Positions 1 through 7,186 of a DNA stretch of 30,086 nt are shown here, piece by piece. Position 1 is the first letter of the stretch. Each line of letters begins with the position of its first letter. Made by a program: the position numbers and the translations under genes. The stretch is taken from positions 1 to 30,086 of the forward strand of contig CAYXGF010000018.1 of assembly GCA_964464465.1 (NCBI GenBank), read 5' to 3'. This DNA comes from UBA940 sp964464465 (GTDB lineage Bacteria; Bacteroidota; Bacteroidia; Bacteroidales; Rikenellaceae). The notes beneath the pieces are model-generated. The model did no database searches. It worked only from the letters and a program-made list of their open reading frames with translations, and was not told the origin of the DNA.

Positions 1-1298
1 CGTTCGAATATATAAACACCAAGTTCGCCAAGAAGAATCCGCTGGTGGCCGAGGCTAATATAAAAGTGGTCAAGGCCGGTTACAACTACGCCTCGAACAC
101 GCACCTTTTCGCCAATACGTTCGATGTGAAGCCGTCGGCTTTGGAGAAGGGCCGCTACCGCAGCATCAGCGGCAACCAGGCTACGGCATGGGGCTTCATC
201 GCCGCATCCGAGAAGAGCGGCCGGCCTCTTTTCTGCGGCTCGTACCCCATTACTCCCGCCACAGTGATTCTCGAAGAGCTTGCCAAACGCAAGGACCTCG
301 GTGTCAAGACCGTTCAGGCCGAGGATGAGATTGCCGGAATCTGCACATCGATAGGTGCGGCGTTCGCCGGCGACTTCGCTGTCACAACCACATCCGGTCC
401 CGGACTCTCGCTCAAAAGCGAGGCTATGGGTCTTGCGGTCATGACCGAGCTGCCGCTGGTCGTTGTTGATGTGCAGAGGGGAGGTCCCTCCACCGGTCTG
501 CCCACCAAGACGGAGCAGAGCGATTTGGCGCAGGCGCTTTACGGACGCAACGGAGAGTGCCCGATGGTTGTCATCGCAGCCTCGTCGCCTTCGGACTGTT
601 TCGACTACGCTTTTGCGGCCGGAAAGATTGCCATGGAGCACATGACGCCTGTCGTGCTGCTTACCGACGGTTTCATCGCCAACGGAAGCGAGCCGTGGAA
701 GATACCTTCGATGAAGGATTACCCGCAAATCGTGCCGCCTGTGGTCAGCGAGGTTCCCGAGGGCGGTTACATGCCTTACAGGAGGGATGAGAAGACTATG
801 GCGCGCGGCTGGGCGATTCCCGGAACAAAAGGGCTGGAACACCGTATCGGCGGTCTGGAAAAGGATGCGCTCCGTGGCAGCGTGTCGCATGACCCGGACA
901 ACCATCAGCTGATGGTGGAGAACCGCGCACGGAAAGTGGCCCGCGTGGTTGACTATATTCCCGAGCAGACGGTCTGCGGCGACAGGAGCGGCGACGTGCT
1001 TGTAGTAGGCTGGGGCGGAACTAGGGGACATCTTCAATCCGCTGTGGAGGCTCTGCGTGCGGAAGGAAAGAGCATCTCGCTGTGTCATTTCAACTATATC
1101 AACCCGCTGCCGCACGGCGTGGCGGAGATATTCTCCGGTTTCAGGAAAATCGTCGTATGCGAGCTCAACAGCGGACAGTTCGCCGATTACCTGCGCCAGA
1201 ATTTCCAGCAGTTCGAATATTTGCAGTACAACAAGACGCAGGGACTGCCGTTCACGGTGCGGGAACTCAAAGAACATTTCGATTCACTTTTAAAATAA
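1..1298 (+). CDS. korA: 2-oxoacid:ferredoxin oxidoreductase, alpha subunit (5' truncated)
   Basis: This subunit works with KorB to convert a 2-oxoacid, most likely 2-oxoglutarate, plus CoA to acyl-CoA, CO2 and reduced ferredoxin in the cytoplasm. The frame is open to the window edge (first full codon at base 3), so 431 C-terminal residues are visible. Family members with a fused N-terminal gamma domain are about 600 residues, so that gamma domain is probably upstream. A GTG at 45 lies inside the frame and is not a credible start. Visible family motifs are the YPITPAT segment of the pyrimidine-binding domain, AEDEIAG, TTTSGPG, and QRGGPSTGLPTKTEQ. The C-terminal part (GDVLVVGWGGTRG onward) fits domain II. 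The gene ends 6 bases before korB, so the two are co-transcribed. Substrate choice between 2-oxoglutarate and other 2-oxoacids is inferred from the pairing with a KorB-type beta subunit. Confidence 0.93.
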   Translation, partial: FEYINTKFAKKNPLVAEANIKVVKAGYNYASNTHLFANTFDVKPSALEKGRYRSISGNQATAWGFIAASEKSGRPLFCGSYPITPATVILEELAKRKDLGVKTVQAEDEIAGICTSIGAAFAGDFAVTTTSGPGLSLKSEAMGLAVMTELPLVVVDVQRGGPSTGLPTKTEQSDLAQALYGRNGECPMVVIAASSPSDCFDYAFAAGKIAMEHMTPVVLLTDGFIANGSEPWKIPSMKDYPQIVPPVVSEVPEGGYMPYRRDEKTMARGWAIPGTKGLEHRIGGLEKDALRGSVSHDPDNHQLMVENRARKVARVVDYIPEQTVCGDRSGDVLVVGWGGTRGHLQSAVEALRAEGKSISLCHFNYINPLPHGVAEIFSGFRKIVVCELNSGQFADYLRQNFQQFEYLQYNKTQGLPFTVRELKEHFDSLLK

Positions 1299-1304
1299 GC
1301 AGCG

Positions 1305-2336
1305 ATGGAACAACAGAAAACAACATATACGGCAGCCGATTTCAAGAGCGACCAGGAAGTCAAGTGGTGTCCAGGCTGCGGCGACCACGCCATACTCAAT
1401 TCGGTTCAGAAGGCGCTGGCCGAGGTGGCCGAGCGCAAGCAGCTGCCGCACGAGCAGTTCGCCGTCATCTCGGGCATCGGATGTTCGTCACGTTTCCCTT
1501 ATTATGTCAAGACATACGGATTCCACGGAATACACGGCCGTGCTAACGCTATCGCCACGGGTGTGAAGACGGCCAATCCGTCGCTCAGCGTGTGGGTGGC
1601 CACCGGAGACGGAGACTCTCTGGCTATCGGCGGAAATCACTTCATACATGCCGTGCGCCGGAATATAGATTTGAATGTGGTTCTGTTCAACAACGAGATT
1701 TACGGTCTGACGAAAGGTCAGTATTCGCCCACGACGAAACTGGGCAAGGTGACCAAGACTTCGCCTTTCGGCACCATCGAGAAACCGTTCAAGCCCGGCG
1801 AGCTGGTTATCGGAGCCCGCGGTACGTTCTTCGCGCGTTCGATAGATGCGGAGATTAATCTGACGAAGGATTGTCTTGTCGCCGCTGCCGAACACAAGGG
1901 CATGGCTGTTACGGAGGTGTTGCAGAACTGCGTTATCTTCAATGACCGCACTCATGAGGCATATGCCGGAAAGGAGAACCGTGCCGAGAATACCATAGTG
2001 CTCCGGCATGGCGAGAAGATGCTTTTCGGCGCTGCCAAGGATAAGGGACTGGCGTTCGACGGCGTGGAGCTGCGTGTGGTTAAACTCGGAGAGAACGGCG
2101 TCACTATCGACGATGTGCTGACTCACGACGCGCATACGAAGAGTCCGATAGTGCATTTCCTGCTCGCGGGAATGTCTTACCCCGATTTCCCGGTTGCCTT
2201 AGGTGTGATTCGTGATGTGGAAGACCCCAATTACGACAGCGAGGTCGCACGTCAGGTGTCGGAGGTTCAGGAGACGGCCAAAATAAAATGTGTGGACGAC
2301 CTGCTTAACAGCGGCGCCACATGGACTGTGGAGTAA
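1305..2336 (+). CDS. korB: 2-oxoacid:ferredoxin oxidoreductase, beta subunit
   Basis: This is the thiamine-pyrophosphate and iron-sulfur subunit of the oxidoreductase encoded with korA. It is 343 residues, normal for the family. WCPGCGDH (residues 21-28) supplies two cysteines of the 4Fe-4S site, with C60 in GIGCSSRFP as a third candidate ligand. The TPP/Mg motif is GDGDSLAIGGNH (101-112) followed by LFNNEIYGLTKGQ. The GFHGIHGRA segment is typical of KorB rather than of pyruvate oxidoreductases, supporting 2-oxoglutarate as substrate, but this is inference. The ATG follows the korA stop by 6 bases. A strong intrinsic terminator closes the operon about 20 bases downstream. Confidence 0.94.
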   Translation: MEQQKTTYTAADFKSDQEVKWCPGCGDHAILNSVQKALAEVAERKQLPHEQFAVISGIGCSSRFPYYVKTYGFHGIHGRANAIATGVKTANPSLSVWVATGDGDSLAIGGNHFIHAVRRNIDLNVVLFNNEIYGLTKGQYSPTTKLGKVTKTSPFGTIEKPFKPGELVIGARGTFFARSIDAEINLTKDCLVAAAEHKGMAVTEVLQNCVIFNDRTHEAYAGKENRAENTIVLRHGEKMLFGAAKDKGLAFDGVELRVVKLGENGVTIDDVLTHDAHTKSPIVHFLLAGMSYPDFPVALGVIRDVEDPNYDSEVARQVSEVQETAKIKCVDDLLNSGATWTVE

Positions 2337-2357
2337 TTCACCTCTGCGTTTGAATAT

Positions 2358-2396
2358 AATAACAGCGGCCTAAACGGGCCGCTGTTATTGTTTTTG
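2358..2396 (+). terminator. Intrinsic terminator of korAB
   Basis: A perfect 13-bp stem (2358-2370 with 2377-2389) with a 6-base loop is followed by a T-rich tract at 2391-2395. It starts 21 bases after the korB stop. Confidence 0.93.
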
Positions 2397-2409
2397 GTAT
2401 CTATATACA

Positions 2410-2598
2410 GGCATATCTAACAACGGGGTCATAATAAGTACCTGATGTCTGGCAATTTTTTAATGTGGAGATAGTGCGTATGATGCGGGAAGGAGCCTGC
2501 AAAGGTACAGCGCGAATGAAATGGGTGGGGCTTCGCGGGGCCTTGCTCCGGCCCGCGCGCTTCATGAAAGCGCATAACTGTAAAATTGTATATAATTC
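2410..2598 (+). repeat. Dispersed structured intergenic repeat, copy A
   Basis: This roughly 190-bp stretch is clearly related to 27063-27232. Shared blocks in order are GGCATATCT, GGGTCATAATAAGTACC, CAATTTTTAATGTG, ATGCGGG, GGAGCCTGC, CTTCGCGGGG, CTCCGGCCCGCGCGCT and GCGCATAACTGTAAA. A two-part helix can form: GCGGG (2485-2489) plus GGAGC (2492-2496) pairs with GCTCC (2545-2549) plus CCCGC (2552-2556), with a small internal loop. It is followed directly by a 6-bp hairpin at 2557-2573 (GCGCTT/AAGCGC). The same architecture is present in the other copy. It could be an untranslated RNA, a REP-like element or a non-autonomous transposable element; no terminal inverted repeats are evident. It lies just after the korB terminator. 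The strand is assigned only to match the direction shared with copy B. Confidence 0.75.
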
Positions 2599-2814
2599 CC
2601 TTGTTTTTTGCAGGAGCAATCTTGCTTCCGGCCGCACATGCAGATGCGGTGACGTTTTTTTGAACATGAGCATTCAGACCGGCGCGCTGTTGTTGCGGCT
2701 CGACGCAGCAGAGTTTGCGCAGCCGCTGCGCAGCGACGACCCGCAATGTTTCGAAGCGCGGAAGCCTCCGCCTGCCGCGCTTCGAAAATCATTTAGATGC
2801 CGCGCTCTCCGTGG
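2599..2814. other. Gene-free stretch with two hairpins
   Basis: No credible gene is seen here between repeat copy A and the 3' end of tsaE. Two perfect inverted repeats stand out: TGCGCAG/CTGCGCA at 2716-2732 with a 3-base loop, and a 13-bp stem at 2749-2761 with 2775-2787 around a 13-base loop. The second is 28 bases beyond the tsaE stop and could end the porX-tsaE transcript, but it has no U-run on that strand. Open frames crossing this stretch are not supported by start signals or recognisable products. Confidence 0.6.
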
Positions 2815-3231
2815 CTATTCAATTTCCAGGATTCTCTGTCCGTTCGGTGCGACGTCGATTTTTATGCGCATCGTATTGTCGGGCAGAAGCTCCTCTATCT
2901 TTTCGGACCATTCGACGATGCACAGTTCTCCGCTGTAAAAATACTCTTCGTATCCGATGTCGAAAGCCTCGGCCGGATTCTTGATGCGGTAGAAGTCGAA
3001 GTGGTAGATGTGGCTGCCGTGACAGGTGTCGTACTGGTTTACCAGCGCGAATGTCGGGCTGGTTACCGTGTCATCGGAACCGAGCTGCTTTACTATCTCG
3101 GCCGTCAGCGTGGTCTTGCCCGCGCCCATGCCTCCGAAAAATGCTATTACTGTGCGGTCGCCTGTTTCTTCGATAATCTGTCGGGCTGCCTCGGGCAGCG
3201 AGCCGATGTCGTCCAAAGTTATTCGTTTCAT
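2815..3231 (-). CDS. tsaE: tRNA N6-threonylcarbamoyladenosine synthesis ATPase TsaE
   Basis: TsaE is the small ATPase that, with TsaB and TsaD, installs the t6A37 modification on ANN-decoding tRNAs. The protein is 138 residues, normal for the family. Visible motifs are the Walker A GGMGAGKTT (33-41), the TSPTFALVNQY block, the HFDFYRI block and the IVEWSEKIEELLP block. It is the second gene of a minus-strand operon, starting 6 bases after the porX stop. TsaE beside the PorX-type regulator is an arrangement I recall from other Bacteroidota. It probably has no separate promoter. Confidence 0.96.
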   Translation of the reverse strand: MKRITLDDIGSLPEAARQIIEETGDRTVIAFFGGMGAGKTTLTAEIVKQLGSDDTVTSPTFALVNQYDTCHGSHIYHFDFYRIKNPAEAFDIGYEEYFYSGELCIVEWSEKIEELLPDNTMRIKIDVAPNGQRILEIE

Positions 3232-3237
3232 CGTGCG

Positions 3238-4797
3238 TTATTTTTTCGGGGTCAGTTCTATGTACGGCACAATCATCTCCTCCATGGAGATGCCGCCGTG
3301 CTGGAACGTGTGTCTGTAATACTTTATGAATTGATTCGAATTGTTGTTGTAGATGAAGAAGTCGCGGTTGTATGCGAAGACGTAGCTCGAAGATATGTTG
3401 CTTTTGGGCAGCTGTATCTCCTCGGGCCGGGCGACCTCGAATACCTCCCTGGGGTTGTATCCGTTCAGACTGCGCCCTGTCTTGTAGCGCAGGTTGGAGG
3501 ATGTTTCCCTGTCGCCCACGATTTTTATGGGGTTGTCCACGCGTATGGTTCCGTGGTCGGATGTTATGATGACCCTGTGGCCGCGGGAGGCCAGCAGCCG
3601 GAGTATCACAAGCAGGTCGCTGTGCTCGAACCATGAGCGCGTCAGCGAACGGAATGCGGCCTCGTCTTCGGTCAGTTCGCGGATTACCTCCGTTTCGGTT
3701 CTGGCGTGGGACAGTATGTCGAGGAAGTTGTAGACTATTACGGAAAAATCGGCTTCGTAGACCTTGTTTATGTTGTCGATGAGCTTTCTTCCGGCCTCGG
3801 GGCGTATAAGTTTGTCGAACGACAGTTTGTAGTTCTTGCCCAGGCTCTGCATCTGCCTGCGCAGAAAATCCTCCTCGTACTGGTTCTTGCCGCCCTCCTC
3901 GTTGTCGTTGAGCCACAGCTGCGGCATGAGGCGCTGAATCGCCAGCGGCATCAGTCCTGCGAATATGGCGTTGCGCGCGTATTGGGTCGCCGTGGGCAGT
4001 ATAGCGCAGTAGAAGTCCTCCGCGGCAGTGTCGTAAATGTCGCCTATCATTCCGCTGATAGCCCTCCACTGGTCGAAGCGGAAGTTGTCGATGAGCAGCA
4101 GCGTCGTCTTGCCGCCCTGTTCGGCGGCCGGAAAAATCCTGCTGCGCATCAGCGTGTGCGACATTACGGGCGTGTGCTCCGATTTGTTGTTAATCCAGTC
4201 GGTGTAGTTGCTGCGGATGAATTTGCCGAACAGATTGTTCGCCTCGTTCTTCTGAAATGATATTATCTCCTTTATGCTCTGGTCGGACGAGTCGGTAAGC
4301 TCAATCTCCCAGCCGATGAGCTTGCGGTAGATGGCGCACCAGTCGCTGAACGTTTCGGCCTGCGACAGCGATGTGGATATCCGTCCGAACTCCGCCCGGT
4401 AATCGGCCGTCGATTTCTCCTCAACCAGCTGCCTGCCGTGAAGATTCTTTTTTATAGAGAGAAGAACCTGACTGGGATTGACGGGCTTGATTATGTAATC
4501 TGCGATTTTCGAGCCGATGGCCTTGTCCATGATGTGCTCCTCCTCGCTTTTGGTGACCATTATCACGGGAGTGTTCGGGCGTGCGTCCTTTATGTACGGC
4601 AGCGTTTCGAGACCGGTGATTCCCGGCATCATCTCGTCGAGTATTATCAGGTCGTAGGATGTGGCTGTCGCAAGTTCTATCGCGTCGTAGCCGTTGTTGC
4701 AGCACTCGACTTCGTATCCCTTGCCCCGCAGGAACAGGATATGTGGTTTGAGCAGCTCGATTTCGTCGTCCACCCATAATATTTTGGCGCTGTTCAT
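3238..4797 (-). CDS. porX: PorX-type two-component response regulator with PglZ domain
   Basis: This is a cytoplasmic response regulator of the PorX family, which controls expression of the type IX secretion system in Porphyromonas and Flavobacterium. The receiver domain (about residues 4-120) has the acidic pair D10/D11, phosphoacceptor D54 in LDEMMPG, T82 and K104. A linker follows, then a PglZ/alkaline-phosphatase-like domain (about 210-519) with LLLIDNFRFDQW, a LPTATQYARNA segment carrying the expected threonine nucleophile, ITSDHGT and HGGISMEEM as metal-site motifs. The 519-residue length matches PorX. Known family members act as phosphodiesterases on oligonucleotides and work with a PorY sensor kinase; neither a kinase nor T9SS genes are in this window. 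A Bacteroidota promoter lies 26 bases upstream, and tsaE is co-transcribed downstream. A direct role in T9SS control here is inferred from homology. Confidence 0.92.
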   Translation of the reverse strand: MNSAKILWVDDEIELLKPHILFLRGKGYEVECCNNGYDAIELATATSYDLIILDEMMPGITGLETLPYIKDARPNTPVIMVTKSEEEHIMDKAIGSKIADYIIKPVNPSQVLLSIKKNLHGRQLVEEKSTADYRAEFGRISTSLSQAETFSDWCAIYRKLIGWEIELTDSSDQSIKEIISFQKNEANNLFGKFIRSNYTDWINNKSEHTPVMSHTLMRSRIFPAAEQGGKTTLLLIDNFRFDQWRAISGMIGDIYDTAAEDFYCAILPTATQYARNAIFAGLMPLAIQRLMPQLWLNDNEEGGKNQYEEDFLRRQMQSLGKNYKLSFDKLIRPEAGRKLIDNINKVYEADFSVIVYNFLDILSHARTETEVIRELTEDEAAFRSLTRSWFEHSDLLVILRLLASRGHRVIITSDHGTIRVDNPIKIVGDRETSSNLRYKTGRSLNGYNPREVFEVARPEEIQLPKSNISSSYVFAYNRDFFIYNNNSNQFIKYYRHTFQHGGISMEEMIVPYIELTPKK

Positions 4798-4822
4798 CGT
4801 TGTGTCTCCGTTTTTGTGTTTG

Positions 4823-4855
4823 CAAAGTTATTAAAATCATCGGCATTGCGGCAAT
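4823..4855 (-). promoter_or_regulatory. Promoter of porX-tsaE
   Basis: On the minus strand, a -7 box TAACTTTG (4823-4830) lies 21 bases from an ATTG (4852-4855) that fits the -33 TTTG position. This matches the Bacteroidota primary sigma factor consensus. Confidence 0.7.
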
Positions 4856-5044
4856 AATTGTTCCCGCCGTTCCGTTATGCAACAAACGCAGAGGGCGTCG
4901 GAATATTGTACGATGCTGATATTAAGACAATTGTTTGCCTCGGAATAGCGTGTGCGGAGTTTGGGCCGGTTTTTGTATGTGTTTGCAGTAGAAAACGGTA
5001 AGGGTTTTCAGAGGACACTAAAATTGAAAAAAGATTTCGACAGT
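4856..5044. other. Spacer between divergent porX and HU promoters
   Basis: This is the central part of the 324-bp divergent intergenic region. No open frame, hairpin or operator-like inverted repeat was convincing apart from the two promoters at its edges. Confidence 0.5.
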
Positions 5045-5076
5045 TTTGAAATTAACTAAATAAAAACGTATATTTG
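5045..5076 (+). promoter_or_regulatory. Promoter of the HU-family gene
   Basis: TTTG (5045-5048), a 20-base spacer, then TATATTTG (5069-5076) is a complete match to the Bacteroidota consensus. The start codon is 45 bases downstream, preceded by an A-rich leader without a Shine-Dalgarno sequence. Confidence 0.88.
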
Positions 5077-5121
5077 CACGATAAAAAAACGACAGAAAAA
5101 TTAATTTAAATTCAAATTGAT

Positions 5122-5394
5122 ATGACAAAGGCTGATATTGTAAACGAGATTGCCAAGAGCACCGGCGTCGAGAAAGTTCAGGTTCAACAGATTGTAGAAG
5201 CCTTCATGGAAAGTGTCAAAGGCTCTCTCATAGAGAATGAAAACGTATATCTCAGAGGTTTCGGAAGTTTCATCATCAAGAAACGCGCTACCAAAGTGGC
5301 CCGCAACATCTCCAAGAATACCACTATAACTATACCTGCTCACAACATTCCGGCGTTCAAGCCTGCCAAGAGCTTCGTAGCGAAAGTGAAATAA
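5122..5394 (+). CDS. HU-family nucleoid DNA-binding protein
   Basis: This is a 90-residue HU/IHF-type histone-like protein that binds and bends DNA as a dimer. It has the amphipathic helices of the N-terminus (MTKADIVNEIAKSTG), the GFGSFIIKKRA segment leading into the beta arm, and the IPAHNIPAFKPAKSF signature in which proline at the arm tip intercalates into DNA. Length and motifs are typical. It has its own promoter. The downstream 30-aa gene and rng have no equally good promoter and may be read from the same transcript. Whether this is the main HU or a paralogue cannot be told from the window. Confidence 0.95.
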   Translation: MTKADIVNEIAKSTGVEKVQVQQIVEAFMESVKGSLIENENVYLRGFGSFIIKKRATKVARNISKNTTITIPAHNIPAFKPAKSFVAKVK

Positions 5395-5430
5395 ACTTAA
5401 CCCGAATAATAATTTTTAATACAAACGACT

Positions 5431-5523
5431 ATGCCAAGCGGTAAAAAAAGAAAAGGGCATAAAATGGCTACCCACAAGAGGAAGAAACGCCTCCGTAAGA
5501 ATCGTCACAAGAAGAATAAGTAA
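5431..5523 (+). CDS. 30-aa basic AURKAIP1/COX24-like ribosomal small protein
   Basis: A very short frame starts at ATG 5431 and ends at TAA 5521-5523. The product is 30 residues, beginning MPSGKKRKGHKMATHKRKKR and ending in a Lys/Arg/His/Asn-rich tail, so more than half of it is basic. I recognise it as the tiny Bacteroidota protein usually annotated as an AURKAIP1/COX24-domain protein. The domain is shared with mitochondrial ribosomal protein mS38 and actinobacterial bS22, so a ribosomal role is likely but is inferred from homology. It sits 36 bases after the HU gene and just before the rng leader hairpin. The AT-rich upstream stretch is a typical Bacteroidota translation start context. Confidence 0.8.
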   Translation: MPSGKKRKGHKMATHKRKKRLRKNRHKKNK

Positions 5524-5551
5524 AAGGTAGTTCTTTTTTATGTTCGATTTG

Positions 5552-5599
5552 ATAAGTCAAGCTAAAAGTTCGCTGCAAGGCTCTTTTAGCTTTACTTAT
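5552..5599 (+). promoter_or_regulatory. Leader hairpin upstream of rng
   Basis: A 17-bp inverted repeat with one mismatch pairs 5552-5568 with 5583-5599 around a 14-base loop. It lies 28 bases beyond the small basic gene and 29 bases before the rng ATG. Only a few T residues follow, so it could be a terminator with readthrough, a transcript-processing site or a leader used to sense RNase activity. A weak -7-like TATTTTG overlaps its 3' end at 5597-5603. Confidence 0.6.
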
Positions 5600-5628
5600 T
5601 TTGCGGTTGTCGTAGAAAACATCCCTCG

Positions 5629-7173
5629 ATGAACAAGGAACTGATAGTAAACGTAACGCCGAGCGAGGTCACCATAGCGCTTGTCGAGGACAAGGTGCTT
5701 GTGGAGCTGAGCAAGGAGAAATGCCAGACGGGATTCGCCGTCGGCGATATATATCTGGGCCGGGTGCGCAAAATCATGCCCGGCCTCAATGCCGCATTCG
5801 TGAATATAGGTCACGAAAAGGATGCGTTCATCCATTTTCTGGATTTGGGACCTCAGTTCGATTCGCTGCACAAGCTGGTGCACAACCTGTCGTCCAAAAA
5901 ACGCAATCCACGTTTCGAGAATCTCAAACTCGAACAGCCGATAGGCAAAACAGGAAAAATAACGGAACACATAGCTCAGGGCGATTCCATAGTCGTTCAG
6001 ATAGCCAAGGAGGCCATCTCCACCAAAGGGCCGCGTCTTACGTCGGACATCTCCCTGGCCGGCCGCAATGTCGTCCTGTTGCCGTTCTCGAATAAAATAT
6101 CCATTTCGCAGAAGATACGCCAGAACAGCGAGCGCAAGCGGCTGAAAAAAATTGTCGACTCCGTTCTGCCGCACAATTACGGCATCATCATACGTACTGC
6201 TGCGTTGGAGGCGTCCGACCAGGACATAGAGCAGGATATCCTTTCGCTTATAAAGAGATGGGAGGGTGCGTTGCAGAAGTTGAGGACCGAACAGCCGCCC
6301 ACGCTTCTGAGCGAGGAGCTGAACCGTGCCAACACCATGATACGCGACCAGCTCAGCGGGTCGTTCAGCGCCATACATGTCGATGACAAGGCTACGTGCG
6401 AGGATATCAAGAACTATATAAAAGTCATCGCTCCGGAACGCACGCGCATCGTCAAACACTATAAGGGGAATCTTCCCATATTCGACAATTTCGATATCTC
6501 ACGTCAGATAAAGTCGCTTTTCGCCAAGTATGTATCGCTGCGCCGTGGCGCTTATCTGATTATCGAGCATACGGAGGCTATGCACGTGATAGACGTGAAC
6601 AGCGGCAACCGCACCAAGGCCGAGAATGACCAGGAGACTACGGCGATGGATGTCAATCTGGCCGCCGCCGCCGAGATAGCCCGCCAGCTGCGTCTGCGGG
6701 ATATGGGCGGCATCGTTATCGTCGATTTCATAGATTTGCACAAAAGCGAGAACAAACAGCGCCTCTACGAGTTCATGAACGAGCAGATGTCCGGCGACAG
6801 GGCAAAGCATACCATACTTCCGCTTTCGCGCTTCGGACTGATGCAGATAACCCGCCAGAGGGTGCGTCCGGATGTCATTGCCGAGGCTAATGAGACTTGT
6901 CCGTACTGCAAGGGTACAGGCCATATCTCTCCGTCGATACTGCTCGAAGATACTCTCGAAAACAAAATATCGTATTACGCGCTGGACAAGGGTATAAAGA
7001 ATCTTTCTATCAAGGCCAGTCCGTACGTTATTTCGTATCTTAAATCCGGACTTGTGTCGCTGCGCGTCAAATGGATGTTCAAATACGGATGTCGCATAAG
7101 ACTGATGCCGGACCAGGCTGTCGGAATCATAGAAACCAAGTTCCTGGACCGGAAAGGACGGGTGCTGGTTTAA
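5629..7173 (+). CDS. rng: Ribonuclease E/G family endoribonuclease
   Basis: RNase G/E cleaves single-stranded RNA with a preference for 5'-monophosphate substrates, processing rRNA and turning over mRNA. The 514-residue protein is RNase G-sized and lacks a long degradosome scaffold tail. The S1-type RNA-binding domain covers about residues 38-135 (GDIYLGRVRKIMPGLNAAFVNIG). The DNase I-like catalytic part holds IDVNSGN with D322 and DFIDL with D366, which correspond to the two magnesium-binding aspartates. CPYCKGTG (C424, C427) is the zinc-link motif. A leader hairpin precedes the gene, and mfd starts 13 bases after its stop. The name rng rather than rne rests on length. Confidence 0.95.
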   Translation: MNKELIVNVTPSEVTIALVEDKVLVELSKEKCQTGFAVGDIYLGRVRKIMPGLNAAFVNIGHEKDAFIHFLDLGPQFDSLHKLVHNLSSKKRNPRFENLKLEQPIGKTGKITEHIAQGDSIVVQIAKEAISTKGPRLTSDISLAGRNVVLLPFSNKISISQKIRQNSERKRLKKIVDSVLPHNYGIIIRTAALEASDQDIEQDILSLIKRWEGALQKLRTEQPPTLLSEELNRANTMIRDQLSGSFSAIHVDDKATCEDIKNYIKVIAPERTRIVKHYKGNLPIFDNFDISRQIKSLFAKYVSLRRGAYLIIEHTEAMHVIDVNSGNRTKAENDQETTAMDVNLAAAAEIARQLRLRDMGGIVIVDFIDLHKSENKQRLYEFMNEQMSGDRAKHTILPLSRFGLMQITRQRVRPDVIAEANETCPYCKGTGHISPSILLEDTLENKISYYALDKGIKNLSIKASPYVISYLKSGLVSLRVKWMFKYGCRIRLMPDQAVGIIETKFLDRKGRVLV

Positions 7174-7186
7174 AAACGTCGGTCCG

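Noticed and set aside
45..1298. GTG at 45 as the start of korA
   Set aside because: The same frame is open to base 3 and continues family-like sequence, so the gene simply begins before the window.
2501..2512. Minus-strand TACCTTTG in repeat copy A looks like a Bacteroidota -7 box
   Set aside because: It is not preserved in copy B and no -33 element is at the right distance.
2570..2598. GCGCATAA...TGTATATAATT resembles the arms of a dif/XerCD site, also seen at 27204-27232
   Set aside because: The spacing and the second arm do not fit a dif site, and its presence twice within the repeat argues for part of the repeat rather than the chromosome dimer-resolution site.
2465..2938. 157-codon plus frame across repeat copy A and the tsaE 3' end
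   Set aside because: It runs through the structured repeat and antisense into tsaE, has no promoter, and its composition looks non-coding.
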